Assembly (NCBI GenBank): GCA_006176705.1
Contig: QRFJ01007052.1
Location: 16,838 to 80,837 of the forward strand
From: Cocos nucifera
Lineage: Eukaryota; Streptophyta; Magnoliopsida; Arecales; Arecaceae
Length of the DNA stretch: 64,000 bases
Direction: 5' to 3'
In this document: piece by piece, positions 32,347 through 44,090 of the stretch
Layout: the number at the start of each line of letters is the position of its first letter
Numbering within the stretch: the first letter of the stretch is position 1
Position numbers and translations under genes: made by a program
Notes under the pieces: generated by a model
The model's database searches: none
What the model was told of the DNA's origin: nothing
The model's input: only the letters and a program-made list of their open reading frames with translations

Positions 32347-32667
32347 CTATGAGTCACTATAGGCCTTCAAATATTGCACTTCCAGCTCCTTGGCTATTCT
32401 CAGTCCTGCAAGTAGGGTTTCATACTTCTTCCCATTATTAGTGGTGGAGAAGTTAAAGCGCAACACGTACTCCACCACAACTTTCTCCGGATTGATGAGA
32501 ATCAAGTCCGCACTTTCCCCAAAAGCATTGGATGAACCATTCACATAAAGTGCCCAAAAATTTTCAAGAAGATTGGCTTTCTCTTCTGGGGAGCTAGGGA
32601 TAAAGGCTTCTTGATGCTTTGGTTCGATCTTCTCCAGAATAGTGCACTCTACTATGAAATCGGCCAA
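32347..32667 (-). pseudogene. T1 second RNase H domain
   Basis: The 106-codon frame contains WALYVNGSSNAFGESADLIL, then EYVLRFNFSTTNNGKKYETLLAGLRIAKEL and YLKAYSDS. This matches the additional RNase H of Tat elements, where the first motif is normally YVDGSSN and the second NNEAEYEAL. Here the first catalytic Asp is Asn (YVNGSSN) and the Glu motif reads NNGKKYE, so the domain should be inactive. A second RNase H after the usual one separates Tat from most other gypsy lineages. Confidence 0.8.
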
Positions 32668-32670
32668 TAT

Positions 32671-33003
32671 TTAGACTTTAATAGATGATCGAGATTGAAA
32701 GTAGATGTTGAATTTAGTCAACTCAATTGCCCACTTTACCACTCTACCAGAAGTATTGGGTCGGTGTAGAACCATCTTGATGCGTTGATTGGTAAGGAGA
32801 GTGATGGTGTGCCCTTGGAAGTAAGGTCGGAGATTCCTAACTGTAACTAATAAGGCATAAGTTAGTTTTTCTGATTTGGTATACCTTGTCTCTGCATCCC
32901 TCAAGACTCTGCTTATGTAGTAGATCGACCTTTGAATTTTTTCTTCTTCTCTGATCAGTATGGCTCCAATAGCTATAGGAGATACGGCAAGATACAGGAA
33001 CAA
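32671..33003 (-). pseudogene. T1 first RNase H domain
   Basis: The 110-codon frame starts LYLAVSPIAIGAILIREEE and continues SIYYISRVLRDAETRYTKSEKLTYALL and RPYFQGHTITLLTNQRIKMVLHRPNTSGRVVKWAIEL. This is the RNase H-like domain directly after RT in gypsy elements. The DQP motif is altered to NQR. It is followed at once by the second RNase H on the same strand. Confidence 0.8.
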
Positions 33004-33231
33004 TTCTTCCTCGGGTTCAGGTTTGGTGAGCAGTGGAGGTGAGCTATGATAGCTTTTTAATTCTTCAACGAACTACTGGTAGTCGAGAGTCCAGCTGAAG
33101 TTCTTCGACCGCTTGAGTAACTACAAGAAGGGCAAGTAGCATTTCGTCGATCTTGACATGAAGTGATTCAGAACTGCCACCATGTCTGTGAGGTGTTCGA
33201 CTTTATTTATTATTTTTGGGGTAGTCATTTT

Positions 33232-34151
33232 TCAGATGGCTTTGATCTTCTCTAGATTAGCCTTGATGCTGTGACTTGATACCATGAATCCTAAGAACTT
33301 CCCCGAGATTACTCCAAAAGTGCATTTCGCAAGGTTCAGCTTCATGTCATACTTTCGGAGGGTACTGAAGGTCTCCTCAAGGTCAGCGAAGTGATTTGGA
33401 GAAGATCGACTTTTGACCAGCATATCATCTACATAGACCTCCATGTTGCGGTCGATCTGCTCCTTTAAAATTTTATTTACCAGGCATTGGTACGTTGCAC
33501 TTGCATTTTTACGCCCAAATGACATGATCCTATAACAATAAAAACCATGGTCAGTAATAAAAGTAGTCTTCTCCTCATCTTCTAATACCATCTGGATCTG
33601 ATTATAATCGAAGAAGGCATCCATGAAGGTGAGGAGCTCATGGTCTAAAGTTGCATCCACCAGCTGGTCGATCTTCGATAGAGGATAGCTATCTTTTTAG
33701 CAGGCTGCATTCAAATCCATGAAGTCTATACACATCCTCCACTTGCCATTAGCTTTTTTGATCAGAATAATATTTGTAATCTAGTTTGGATAAAGTACTT
33801 CTCGAATGAATCCCACCTTAAGGAGTTTGTCGACTTGTCCATTATCGCCTTCTACCTTTTTAATGCAAAACTGTATTTCTTCTGCTTCACTGGTCGTTGC
33901 TTAAGATCTACACCCAAGTGGTGCTCCATGACTTCTGCATTGATTTCAGGCATATCCGCAGGCACCCAAGCAAAGACATCGGAATTTTTTTGCAAGAGGG
34001 TGACAAGCTGCTTTCTAATCTCTCCTTTTAGGCTCAAGCCAATCTTCATAGTATATTCTTTATTTCCATCATTTAGAGGGATCTCCTTAAGGTCATCGAT
34101 TGGTTCTTCTTTTTCTTCAGATAGATCATCACAAGCATCAAGTCCATCCAT
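33232..34151 (-). pseudogene. T1 reverse transcriptase
   Basis: The right-hand frame (33852-34151) is the RT entry segment: LVTLLQKNSDVFAWVPADMPEI and VMEHHLGVDLKQRPVKQKK. The left-hand frame (33232-33660) has the palm: LLTFMDAFFDYNQIQM, EKTTFITDHGFYCYRIMSFG, ASATYQCLVNKIL, the catalytic YVDD in MEVYVDDMLVKS, and KCTFGVISGKFLGFMV. The YVDD box is intact, but PFGLKNAGATYQ-type sequence has changed to SFGRKNASATYQ. Stops between 33660 and 33852 break the frame. Confidence 0.83.
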
Positions 34152-34360
34152 CGAACAAAGATCTGTTTGTCTCCCTCCTATAAGGCTATATTGTAACAGT
34201 GCCGAGCTAGTGCCTGATCTCCTCTAATCTCAACTCCATGCTTGATTGAAAACTTCATCTTCAGATAGTAAGTAGAAACTATAGCTCGAAGTGCATTCAA
34301 TCCGGGTCGGCCAAGGATTGCATTGTAGGCAGAAGCGGCTTTAACTACCAAGAAATCAAC

Positions 34361-34597
34361 TTATGTCGTAGATTGCTTTTGATACTGACTGGCTACCATA
34401 GGCAATGTTATTATCCCTTCCACTGACACTGCATCACCTATGAATCCTACCAACGATAAATTTATTAGGCCCATCCTATCATCAGATATTGATATTTTGA
34501 AAAAAGCATCATAAAATAAGATATCAACAGAGCTTCCATTGTCAATTAAAATTTGGTGTATATCATAATCAGTAATATTAAAAGTAACTACAACCAC
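34361..34597 (-). pseudogene. T1 aspartic protease
   Basis: The 78-codon frame holds NITDYDIHQILIDNGSSVDILFYDAF. DNGSSVDILF is the active-site region of Tat-type proteases (DNGSS in place of the more common DTGAS). The C-terminal end and the link to RT are lost to stops. It would cut the Gag-Pol precursor. Confidence 0.75.
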
Positions 34598-34840
34598 GTC
34601 ATTATGCAGAAGCTGAACTCCCTGGGCATCTTCTTCAATGAAGGTGATGGGCTTCTCAATCCGTTGCCTCTTTGCCGACTCTATTGATTCATTGGCTTCC
34701 CCACATCGATGTCCCTCGATGATAGTGTTGATGACTCCAAGAGGGGTCTGATCTCCTTGAGGCTCATCCCATCGAGGTGGTTCAGGTTATGGTAGAGCTC
34801 TCAGACGATCTTCTCTCCTCTCCAATCGATGCCTGATGAA

Positions 34841-35023
34841 TCAGTCTAGTCGATCTCTTCTAGTTAACGCTTCAATCTCATCCTGAAGCTGGATGCATTC
34901 TTCAATATCGTAACCATGGTCATGATGGTAAAGGCAATACTTGTTGGGATTGCACTTGGTCGGATGAGTCTGCATCTTTCTAGGCTCTGCTAGCTGCTTC
35001 CTTATATCCATGAGCACCTGCAT
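34841..35023 (-). pseudogene. T1 gag, C-terminal zinc-binding part
   Basis: The 60-codon frame contains KYCLYHHDHGYDIEECIQLQDEIEALTRRDRL. A C-x2-H-x2-HGHDTEEC motif followed by LRDEIE is typical of the C-terminal gag region in Tat elements. The upstream two thirds of gag are missing because D1 inserted at 35132. Confidence 0.72.
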
Positions 35024-35131
35024 CTTTAAGGCATCAAGGGAGCATAGTTGTTGAATCTTCTAGGAGGAGAGTTTTGTCAAGTCCTTCGATCTAGGCTTTC
35101 CTATCGATGAGCTCGAGGAGAAGTTCAAGCT

Positions 35132-35751
35132 TGTCTGTATGAGCTCAAAAATGGCACTTCCAAGTCTTGAGAACATGAGAAGACAAGTTATGAAAAGATG
35201 GGAGCAAGCCAAAAGAAAAATCAGCCCAGATAGCAAAGTTCAGAAACTAGGTTGGCTCACCCTGAGACTAAGCTGGCTAAGTTGGAAATTGGATCAGCTT
35301 AGTTCAGAACTGGATTGACGATGTCTCAGAAAAAAATTTAGATAGAAAGTAATATTTTTGGACTATTGGCATGGTACACAACTAGGTTGGCTCAGTCTTA
35401 GACTGAGCCAACCTAGTCGTAGGTTAGTCGGCCCCATCTAAAATTAGGTCGGCTTAGTTTTTGTGGATTTGTTTGGTGTATGTGGGTTGTTTGGGTTTTG
35501 AAAAATTTTTCTATGAGCTTGGGGCTTGAACCTTTTATAAAGTATAAATACTGAAAATAGGTCAAAGTTGTATATGATGCTGAATTCATTGAATAAAGAT
35601 CTTTTCTCTCAGAAAACTCTTGTGCTCTCTTTCTCTCTTTTCTCTTGAATCAATTATTTTGCTTCCGCATTGATCCTAGAAGATTGTTTCTTATTGCTTG
35701 GCTAATCACTAACAACCATGCCAATCTAAGAGAGGATAGTTTATTCCAATA
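35132..35751 (+). repeat. D1 5' LTR (620 bp)
   Basis: It starts TGTCTGTATGAGC (TGTATGAGC at 35136 is an alternative start) and ends TTCCAATA, decayed from a usual CA end. GGCTCAG-type motifs fill 35254-35462, and a TATA box TATAAAT is at 35543-35549. Confidence 0.6.
35381..35417. repeat. Perfect 18-bp palindrome in the D1 LTR
   Basis: ACTAGGTTGGCTCAGTCT (35381-35398) and AGACTGAGCCAACCTAGT (35400-35417) are exact reverse complements with a single T between them. It lies about 125 bp upstream of the TATA box. Confidence 0.92.
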
Positions 35752-35753
35752 AT

Positions 35754-35765
35754 TGATATCAGGTG
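35754..35765 (+). other. D1 primer binding site, decayed
   Basis: TGATATCAGGTG stands where TGGTATCAGAGC is expected, two bases inside the LTR. Confidence 0.55.
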
Positions 35766-36012
35766 ACGTGGATGGAAGGAAGACACCTAGGGTTACTATA
35801 TCCAGGATTTGTTGCACTAGATTTTATCCAAAATCTTCTTGTTTCTTCATTGTTTGTCTCTAGATTAAGGTAAAGATTGGTTACATGGAGGGATGGTGAT
35901 ACATATGGTTCAAAAGAGGATCTAGGGCATTTAGATCTTCTTCGAAGGATAGTGTTACTAGTGTGTGATCGAAGAAGGATGTTAGCGATATGTTCTTGAC
36001 TTATTTTAAGTC

Positions 36013-37346
36013 ATGGGATCGAGTGGATTCAAGATGGATTTTGAGAAATTCGATGGCAAGGGAAGCTTTACCCTATGGCAGCAAAGGATAAAGGACTTAT
36101 TGGTTCAGCAGAGGATCTACAAGGTCTTGACAAGAGAAAGGTCGAAAAAGATTAGTGCTGAGGATTGAAAAGAGTTGGAGAAAATTGCTTTCAACACAAT
36201 CTGGATGTGCTTGACCGATTAGGTTTTGTCCGAGGTTTGCATAAAGACTATGGCAAAGTGGCTCTAGACGAGACTGAAGAATACATACATAGGGAAGAAC
36301 ATGACGAACAAGCTATGATTGAAGAAACAGTTGTATAGTCTGAGGATGCCCAAAGGCAGAGATCTTATTGCACATATCCAAAGATTCAATCTGGTATTTT
36401 CTGAGGTGATGAGTTTGGATGTGAAGATCGATGAGGAGGATCGAGCATTGCTGCTATTATGTTCTTTCTTAGGTTCGTATGATGGTCTCATAATAACTTT
36501 AGTTTATGAAAAGGAGATCCTAAACTATGAAGAGATTATTGGTGTGCTCAGATCAAATGAGCAAAGAGAGAAGATCTGCAAGGGAGACCTTAAGTCTGAG
36601 ATCTTGGCTGTGAATGAAAGATAGAAAAAATCAAAGAAGAAGGCAAGAGAAAAATCCAAGGGCAGGTTGAAGTCTTGGGCTCGGAGAAAGATATTGAAAT
36701 GTTATAAATGTCATCAGCCTGGACACCTGAGGAGAAATTATCCCATCAAAAAAAGGAAAGGCTAGTAAGGGAGATGATACAACTTCTATGAGTAGTGGAG
36801 AAGACACGTTAGTTATATTAGATGGGTCCACAGAGTGCGATACCATATGGATATTGGATTTAGTATGCTCGCACCACTATACCTCTCATCGGAGGTGGTT
36901 TGCTACCTACCAAAAGGTCGATGGTGGAAGTATCAGCCTTGGAGATGATCAAAGTGGCTGGAGTTGGCTCTATCAGGATCAGGATGTATGATAGGATTAT
37001 TCATACATTATCAAATGTCAGGAATGTACCGAAGTTGAAAAAGTATTTGATTTTTTTGGGCTCTTAGAGGAGCAGGATTATGCTTTTAGTTGCCAGACTG
37101 GGAGTGGATGTCTAAAAGTTTTCAAGAAAGCTTTGCTGGTGATGAAAGATAGAAGACTGAGCAATAATCTTTATAGAATGGAAGGTTTAGTGGTGAATGA
37201 TAGTGCAGAGGTGCTAGCAATGGCACAGAAGGAGTAGATTTTATATCGGCTGTGGCACTATCGGATGGGTCATATGAATGACCATGGGCTCACTAAACTT
37301 AGCAGAAGAGGTATGATCCCAACCCTAAAGAATGAGAGCATAGATT
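36013..37346 (+). pseudogene. D1 gag, protease and pre-integrase remnants
   Basis: The ATG at 36013 begins MGSSGFKMDFEKFDGKGSFTLWQQRIKDLL. Stops break the frame at several points; the longest open part (36319-36624) includes KKQLYSLRMPKGRDLIAHIQRF and LLCSFLGSYDGLI, a UBN2-type gag. A zinc knuckle CYKCHQPGHLRRNY is at 36700-36741, with the last Cys changed to Tyr. The protease site near 36850 reads WILDLVCSHH where WILDSGCSHH is expected, so Asp remains but the DSG triad is lost. LWHYRMGHMNDHGLTKL near 37250 is the pre-integrase region. The sequence stops at 37346 where A1 begins. Confidence 0.75.
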
Positions 37347-39834
37347 TGTTGGAAATTATGTTCCAAAGCCAATCGTCAGCTTGTTGACGATTAAGATATT
37401 GTAATTGATTTATTAATTTATAAAAAATATTTTGATATCTTTTTTTTAATCATAAATTTACATCTTCTAATGAACTCCATTATTGTGATGAAGTCTTTAG
37501 GACTATTTAGTTTCGATAAAGAGATGATTTATCAATTAGTCCTTAAATTTGTTCGCAATCAAATGATAGGCTGTTAAATAGGATGACAACGTCTATCGAG
37601 CATAGGTCGCTATATGCCATATAGGTTGGTTGTCCTCTTAACCAAGGAGTATGGAGATAGTGATATGACATACAGGTGAGATATATGGGTACATCATCAT
37701 TGAACGTGACCAACTTCAGAGTATTTTATTATCGAAAATATCTCTGATGGGATATAGGTATAAGTATCCCTTAGACCTGAGATCACCTCAGTGACTTGCA
37801 AGCAACTCACTGTGCTTTGGTACCAGACTAACTAAATTTCTAATTCAGCAATGGAAGGCTTCTAGGCACAGTTAAGTAGTACTTGCAAAGTTGGAGTGTG
37901 ATCAAGATGGAATTGACCACTCCAAGAGTTAGAGAAGAATGTATCACTATATTTAAATATAGCAAAACCTTGGTCAGGGTAATCCATCAGATGGATTTAA
38001 TATTTTAAAATATAATGTGGACAACCTGATCAGAGTTGATAGTTGAACTCTGAGGTGTCCTACGAGCATTGTTATCAAGGGGATGAATTATATGGAAACT
38101 ATATTCGCATGAGTTCTAAGGATGGTGTTCTACACCTTTCGACCTATCTGGCCATTGGGTATCATTGCTAGATAGTCAATTTAATTAGTATAAGAATTTA
38201 TTTCTATGCTACCAGCTTAGGTTCGGACCTATGAAATCACACACATTAGAGTTCACATTTCGATCGGATGGTTGATCAGTAATTTAGAATCATTTTAGGG
38301 TTAAATAATTAGTACGATTGGTGTTTAACCTAGTGCAAGTATTGCAGGAGGATTGATTAGCAATTAGATTACTGATTGGCTTAATTTGATTAAGCCAAAG
38401 GGTTGAGATTAAGTCTAATTAAATATGACTTAATTACATTTGGTTTGTGCTTAATTGGATCAAGTCCAATTGGCTTATTGGATAAGTCAAGTGTAAGAAA
38501 GAACTAGTCCTAATCTAACTAGGACTCGGATCAACCCAATTTTCTAATTTGATTAGAAAATTAAATTAAAATTAAATCTAATTTAATTTAATTTAATTAA
38601 ATTTTTAATTGGATTAGAATCTAATTTAATTTAGTTGATTTGGTTTTGATTTAATTTGGTTTGAGAAACCATGTTTGACTAAGTCATAGATGGAATCCTA
38701 GTGAGACTAGGATTCCACCTTGCGCCACCTTAGCCCTCCACGCCCAATGCCCTCTCTTTTTATGTGACAAAGAGTCTCTCTCTAGTCTTCATGCATGATC
38801 CTTCTCTCCCTCTTATTCTCATATGGTTATTTGGTGGTTAACCAAGTCTAAGAGGAAGTTAGTTTTGATTTAGGATTCTATGAGATAGAATCCTTATAAA
38901 CCAAAACATCTCCTTCCATGTGTACCATCCATCTCCTATTTTTCCTCCCTAATTTCACATGAGTGAGAGGTTTTTTGTGCACCTCTCCTTGCTGGATTTA
39001 CCTAAAAAAATTAGAGGAGGGGCGTGGAGGGGCGCCCAAGAGTTGGGCGCCCCAACTACTTGCCAAATCTAGTCCTACCTTGTCTAGTTTTTGACCTAGA
39101 CAAGGATCTATAAATTTAGGATGAATTTTGATCTGATTTTTTTGTAGAATATAGAGCTTTAGAAGAGGTTTGGGGTATGCAAAAATTAGAGAAAGAGGGT
39201 CCTTGGGCGTGGGTGTTCCATAGGCACCAACCTAGGTATCTAGGTGAGAGAAAAGAGAAGAAGAAGAGGGTCTTCTTCTAGGGCTATTTTATTTCTCATA
39301 TCTCCTTCTTCTTTTGAGTTTTTTTTGAGAGAGTCTCAGATTAAAAAACTCTCCTCTTCTTTTTCATATTTTGGAGAGTCCAAGTTTCGAAGAAGGAAGC
39401 ATCAGATCGACTATCGAAGAGAGATCAGCACAGTACTAGCATGCTATGCTGATTTCCTACATCAGGATCTCTGATCGTGTTCGTGGCCTCGTGTGGATGA
39501 CTCCTAGAGGCCGGATGCATGTGCAGTTCATGACTTTACCCTCAAGCCTAGATCAGTAAGTTAGAATGTCTAACTTACTCAGGTAATAGATCTGATCTAT
39601 TAACTTCGTACCTGCATTTGATGTACTGTAGATCTAGGTTGATTTGATCAACCTTTTCTTTCTTATTTGATTTTAATTTTTGATTTAATATCATGCCTTG
39701 ATCATGTAATAGATCTAAGATCTAGGTATTTATATATTTATTTAAATAAATATTTAATTTATTTAAGTCTTTCGCTGCATGATCTTGAAAAAGTTTCAAG
39801 ATCTACCCGTAAAACACTAGATCTGGTTCCTTCA
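37347..39834 (+). repeat. A1 5' LTR (2488 bp)
   Basis: It starts TGTTGGAAATTATGTTCC and ends GGTTCCTTCA. TATAAAT occurs at 39109-39115. Strong similarity runs over the full length to 22095-24588 and 45700-48154. No coding content. Confidence 0.88.
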
Positions 39835-39836
39835 AT

Positions 39837-39849
39837 TGGTATTAGAGCC
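39837..39849 (+). other. A1 primer binding site
   Basis: TGGTATTAGAGCC matches the initiator-Met tRNA complement with one change. Confidence 0.85.
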
Positions 39850-41712
39850 TAGGTTCTTATTACATGATTTTTATGCATGTTTTGATTATTTCTTAGATTA
39901 GATCTAATTTATAATCTAATTATTAAATTTAAAATTTAAAAAAAAAAATCAGATCTCACGAACTGCCATAAGGTTGTCCTGTTGTAAGGTTTACCCCTTA
40001 CAGTGAAAAGGTTGTCCTAGTTCGTGATGATCTGACTCTAATCATAAATTTATTAGATTTAATCTAAATTTATATATAATTTAATAGATTTAAAATAGTT
40101 TTAGATCTAAAAATAAAATATTTTAGATTGCAGGGACTACCATAAGGTTGTCCTAGTACGTGTTGATCTAAAATATTGATCATAAAATTTTATATTAGAT
40201 CTAAGAGATTTTATGATCTGATTAAAAATATTTTAATCTAATTTTAATCATCATAAATATATTAGATTTGATTTAGAAAGATTTATGATTGATTCTTATT
40301 AAAACTATTTTAATTACATGAACCTATTTAGATTAGATCTAAAGTAGTTTTATGTTTATTTTACTTGCATATTGATTATGAATCAAACATGCAACTTGGT
40401 TGATAGAACCATATTGTAAAAATATTTTACAAATATGAAAATTATTTTTAAAAAGCCGAACCCCAACCCTCAGCCCAAAACTTAATTGAGAATTAAGAAG
40501 TTGATTGATTAGGATCTAGGATTGTGAATTGAAGATCCTAAGACATAAATCATAACACATTAGGTTAAATGGGTTAGTGGGGATTAGGTCCATTAATTGG
40601 ATTAGAACTAAGGTTAGATTAAAGAATGGACTTAATAAGAGAATTTACTAAATCTAGTCAATTGTTGTCATAGATTAGGTCAAGAATTCTCTAGATTAAT
40701 TACAATAGTTGTAGTGGGTCAAGTCCATGTCTTTAACAAGACCTAAGATGGACTTGATTCTTGGCTATGCGATCTTGCATGAACTATTAGATTGATCTAA
40801 TTGAAACTAATTAAACTAGTTAGTGCCTAAGGTAAACTAGATCGATAGTTTTTAATTAGCAGCCAACTTACTTGGCCATTTTTAATGGTGTCTAAGGCAA
40901 GCTTTGGCAGACCCTCCCATCGATCGAACTTACCTGGCCTTTTGGTGAGATTATATTTTGATTGACTCACCTGACTATTCGAGCTGACCCATGTCAGCTA
41001 GGTAAATTAGTGTGACAGATTTAGGTGCTCCTAGACCAGCCTGTTAGTGGTCTTCCTTAAGCTGACTTGGTGAAGCCAGCGGGATGATCATGCAAGCTGG
41101 TTAATTTGACCTACTCACTTCTATAAATAAATCCTCTAAAATTATTAAGTCCCTAAAATGAAATAGTTATATGATAACTGGATCATAGCCTCCCATTAGA
41201 GTGGATGATAATTGATCAATCAGTTGGATAATCACTGGAGGCCGAAAGGCCTGGTGCTTATCGGTTGATGGAACTATCATTCATTATATGATGTCTTTGA
41301 TATATCTTTCTAAATGGTGGTCAGGTGGGCCAACCAAAGTTGGGCCTAATCATTCATTGGTTAGATAGGCTAAGTATGATCATGTTAATGGTTGGACCTA
41401 ACTAGACCCTTTTTTGAGAAGGCCAAAGCCAACTGATCAGGGACTTGGGCAAAATTTAATTACTAAAAATTATTTGGAGAAATAATTTGTTATGAACCTT
41501 TCCTTAGATATACATGGGTTGGCCAACCAAAGTTAGGCTCGTGTGCAGTCTATGTGGATTCTAGTACCCACAAGGATCAGTATAATTTTTTGAATTGGAG
41601 GTAGAGGCTACCAATTCAAATAAAATAGTGAAAAAAATCTTTTGGTTAAAGTCCAAATCTTTAGATTTAATGAATCAATTACTAATTAAATTTTGATTTT
41701 TCTTTATGCAGA
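39850..41712 (+). other. A1 untranslated leader
   Basis: About 1.9 kb without a long frame separates the PBS from gag. It holds the hairpins and a candidate intron: donor CTAAG/GTAAAC at 40832, acceptor TTTATGCAG ending at 41711, one base before the gag ATG at 41713. Similar sites occur in A2 (49177 and 50059) and in family B. Confidence 0.45.
39951..40034 (+). other. Nested hairpin in the A1 leader
   Basis: TCACGAACT (39956-39964) pairs with AGTTCGTGA (40019-40027), extended by AGATC/GATCT with a one-base bulge. Inside, TGTAAGG (39983-39989) pairs with CCTTACA (39996-40002). A shortened second unit lies at about 40124-40170. A2 carries two complete units. Confidence 0.6.
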
Positions 41713-42550
41713 CATGGCCACTTTTTTATCGCTCCGATCATTATTGGATAATGATAAGTTGGTGGGATCTAACTTCGGTAGCTGGTACCGATAGTTGAAG
41801 ATTGTCTTGGAGCATGAACAGATCCTATATGTACTAACGGATCCTATACCTGATGAGCCAACTGTCAATGCACGTGGAACAGTCAGAGATACTTATCAGA
41901 AGTGGCTCAATGATCGAATCATGGTGTGCTGCATTATGTTGGCTGTGATGAGCGATGAGTTCAGTCGTAGGTTTGAGACAGCTCATCCGAATGAAATGCT
42001 CCAAGTGTTGGAGGATTCTTTTGGCACACCTGATGATGTTGAGAGGCACAAGACTAGCTGTGCCATCTTCAACATCAGAATGTGGGATGGAGCCTCTGTC
42101 ACTGATCATGTACTGTACATGATCGAGCTTATAGAGCGCTTGAGCACACTCTGCTTTCCCTTGCATGAATAACTTAGGAAAGATGCAATACTGAATTTGC
42201 TGTCAAAGTCCTATCTCCCTTTCCTTACTCATTACAGAATGACAAAGCCTGAAGTAAACTACCATGGGTTACTGAGGTTACTTTAGAACTTTGATAAAGA
42301 TCACCAGCTCCATAAAGAGTCGATGAACTTAGTGGAAGGTTCGTCTTCTAGTTCTTGACCCTTTAGGAAAGGAAAGAAGAACAAGAAGAAGAAAATAAAG
42401 AAGGTGCAAGTTCAGGCTGGGACATCAATACAGGGCCAGACCAGGAAGATCAAGCCTGATAAGAGTCAAGCTGAATGCTTCTTTTGCAAGAAGTGGGGGC
42501 ACTGGAAGAGTAATTATCCTCCATACATTACCTCCCTAGATCCGAACAGG
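41713..42550 (+). pseudogene. A1 gag
   Basis: The ATG at 41713 opens MATFLSLRSLLDNDKLVG, with a stop near codon 27. The longest open part (41795-42172) covers the UBN2-type domain (LKIVLEHEQILYVL, QKWLNDRIMVCCIML, MLQVLEDSFG). Further stops follow, then a Lys-rich stretch and a zinc knuckle CFFCKKWGHWKSNY with the last Cys changed to Tyr (about 42478-42520). A2 preserves the same gag in longer frames. Confidence 0.78.
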
Positions 42551-42569
42551 TAGAGAAAGAAGCAAGCCA

Positions 42570-44090
42570 TTGCTGGGCAAGGTATTTATATGATAACTCC
42601 TTACAATTTCTCTATTTGTGATATTACTGACTAGATATTGGATACTGGTAGCCCTTACAATATTTGCAATTCATTGTAGGGATTGTAGGTCAGCAGAAGA
42701 TTCGAGCAAGGTGAAAGATTCCTGAACATTGGAGATGGAAGACCAGTTCTAGTTCTAGCTTTAGAAATTTTGAAACTTATATTTTGAATCTCATATCATT
42801 GTTCTTAGTGATTGTCATTTCTATCCTAGTTTTTTTTTAAATATCATTTCTATAGGCCTTTTGGTCATGAACAATTATGAAATTTTAATAAAGAAATGAG
42901 TTTGTAATATCATTATGAATAGTGTTACTGCTTTCTATGGATAATTGAACAATGGTGTATATATGTTATCACAATCTATTAATATAGTCTATTCTATTGG
43001 CAAGCACCCTAGATTAGATAGTGTATCAGATATCTACTTATGGCATTGTAGGCTAGGTCATATAAACAAGAACAGGATAAATAGGTTGACTCAAGAGGAA
43101 ATCCTCAATGTCAATGATTGTAAATCACTTTCAACCTGTGAGTCTTGACTTCTTGGTAAAATGACCAAGTCACCTTTACTGAAAAAGGTGAGAGAGCCAA
43201 TGAGCTCTTAGGTCTAGTACATACTGAAGTATATGGACCAATGAGCATAAGTGCCAGAGGTAGATATATTTACTTCATCACTTTCACAAATGATCTATCC
43301 ATATATGGATATGTCTATCTGATGAAACAAAAGTCAGATTCTTTTGAAATGTTCAAACGATTCTGAAGTGAAGTAAAAAAATAAATCGAGAAGAGTATTA
43401 AAACTTTTCGATCTAACCAAGGAGGAGAATATCTTTCTGATGAGTTTCTCACATATCTAGGAGAATGAAATTCTCTCCTAATGGACTCCTTCTGAAACAC
43501 CACAGCATAATGGTGTGTCTAAAAGGAGGAATCGAACTCTATTAGACATGGTCCGATCCATGATGGGATTTGCTAGCTTGTCGATATTCTTCTAGGGATA
43601 TGCACTCAAATTGGCTTGTTATCTATTAAATAGAGTTTCAAGTAAGTTTGTAGTTAAAACCCCATATGAGATATGGACAAGGCGTAAACCAACACTTTCA
43701 CACCTTAGGATATGGGGGTGCCCGGCTTATGTCAAACGATTAGTTATAGACAAACTTGGACCTAGGTCTGACAAGTATATATTCATAGAGTACCCAAAAG
43801 AGACCAAAGAATACTATTTCTACCATGCTGATGAACAAAAGGTGTTCGTTAGCCTTAGGGCAACCTTTTTGAAAAAGAAGTTTCTTGGTGAAAGAATTAT
43901 TACCTCAAAGGTTGAACTTGATGAAGTTCAACTGATAGAAAGTCTGACACAGAATGTTGAACCTAAGTCGGATTTGGTCAGATCAGATCCGAAGCCTAGT
44001 GAACCCACACCATTAAGGCAATTCGATAGAGTACTGTGCCATTCGGATAGATACTATGAATTCTTGATCTAGGATGGTGATTCCATCGAA
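42570..44090 (+). pseudogene. A1 protease and integrase
   Basis: A protease remnant near 42630-42665 reads ILDTGSPYNICN. The pre-integrase region YLWHCRLGHINKNRINRL and STCES follows (42945-43148). The integrase core is broken: HTEV where HTDV is expected (first catalytic Asp lost), FTNDLSIYGYVYLM, then RSNQGGEYLSDEF in other frames. The open frame 43611-44072 covers the integrase C-terminal region (YLLNRVSSKFVVKTPYEIW, LRIWGCPAYVKR). Clearly inactive. Confidence 0.78.

Larger units (their letters stand above)
19153..35131 (-). mobile_element. T1: Tat-lineage Ty3-gypsy element, interrupted and truncated
   Basis: It reads on the minus strand. Its 3' LTR is at 19153-20276; the PPT follows, then an antisense extra ORF (26723-28737), a 218-bp tandem array (29926-30745), and pol and gag fragments from 31022 to 35023 in the order gag, protease, RT, RNase H, second RNase H, integrase. 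The two successive RNase H domains, the antisense ORF and the tandem array between pol and the 3' LTR are recognised Tat/Ogre/RIRE2 traits. E1 is inserted at 20464-26244. The 5' part of gag and the 5' LTR are cut off by D1 at 35132. All coding parts are decayed. Confidence 0.8.
35132..37346 (+). mobile_element. D1: Tork/Tnt1-like Ty1-copia element, left part
   Basis: A 620-bp LTR (35132-35751), a decayed PBS, and gag to pre-integrase sequence are present before the A1 insertion. The gag wording (KFDGKGSFTLWQQRIKDLL) and short LTR suit Tork/Tnt1-type elements; lineage is inferred. The probable left target duplication is AAGCT (35127-35131). The right half must lie beyond the nested elements or be lost. 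Confidence 0.72.
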
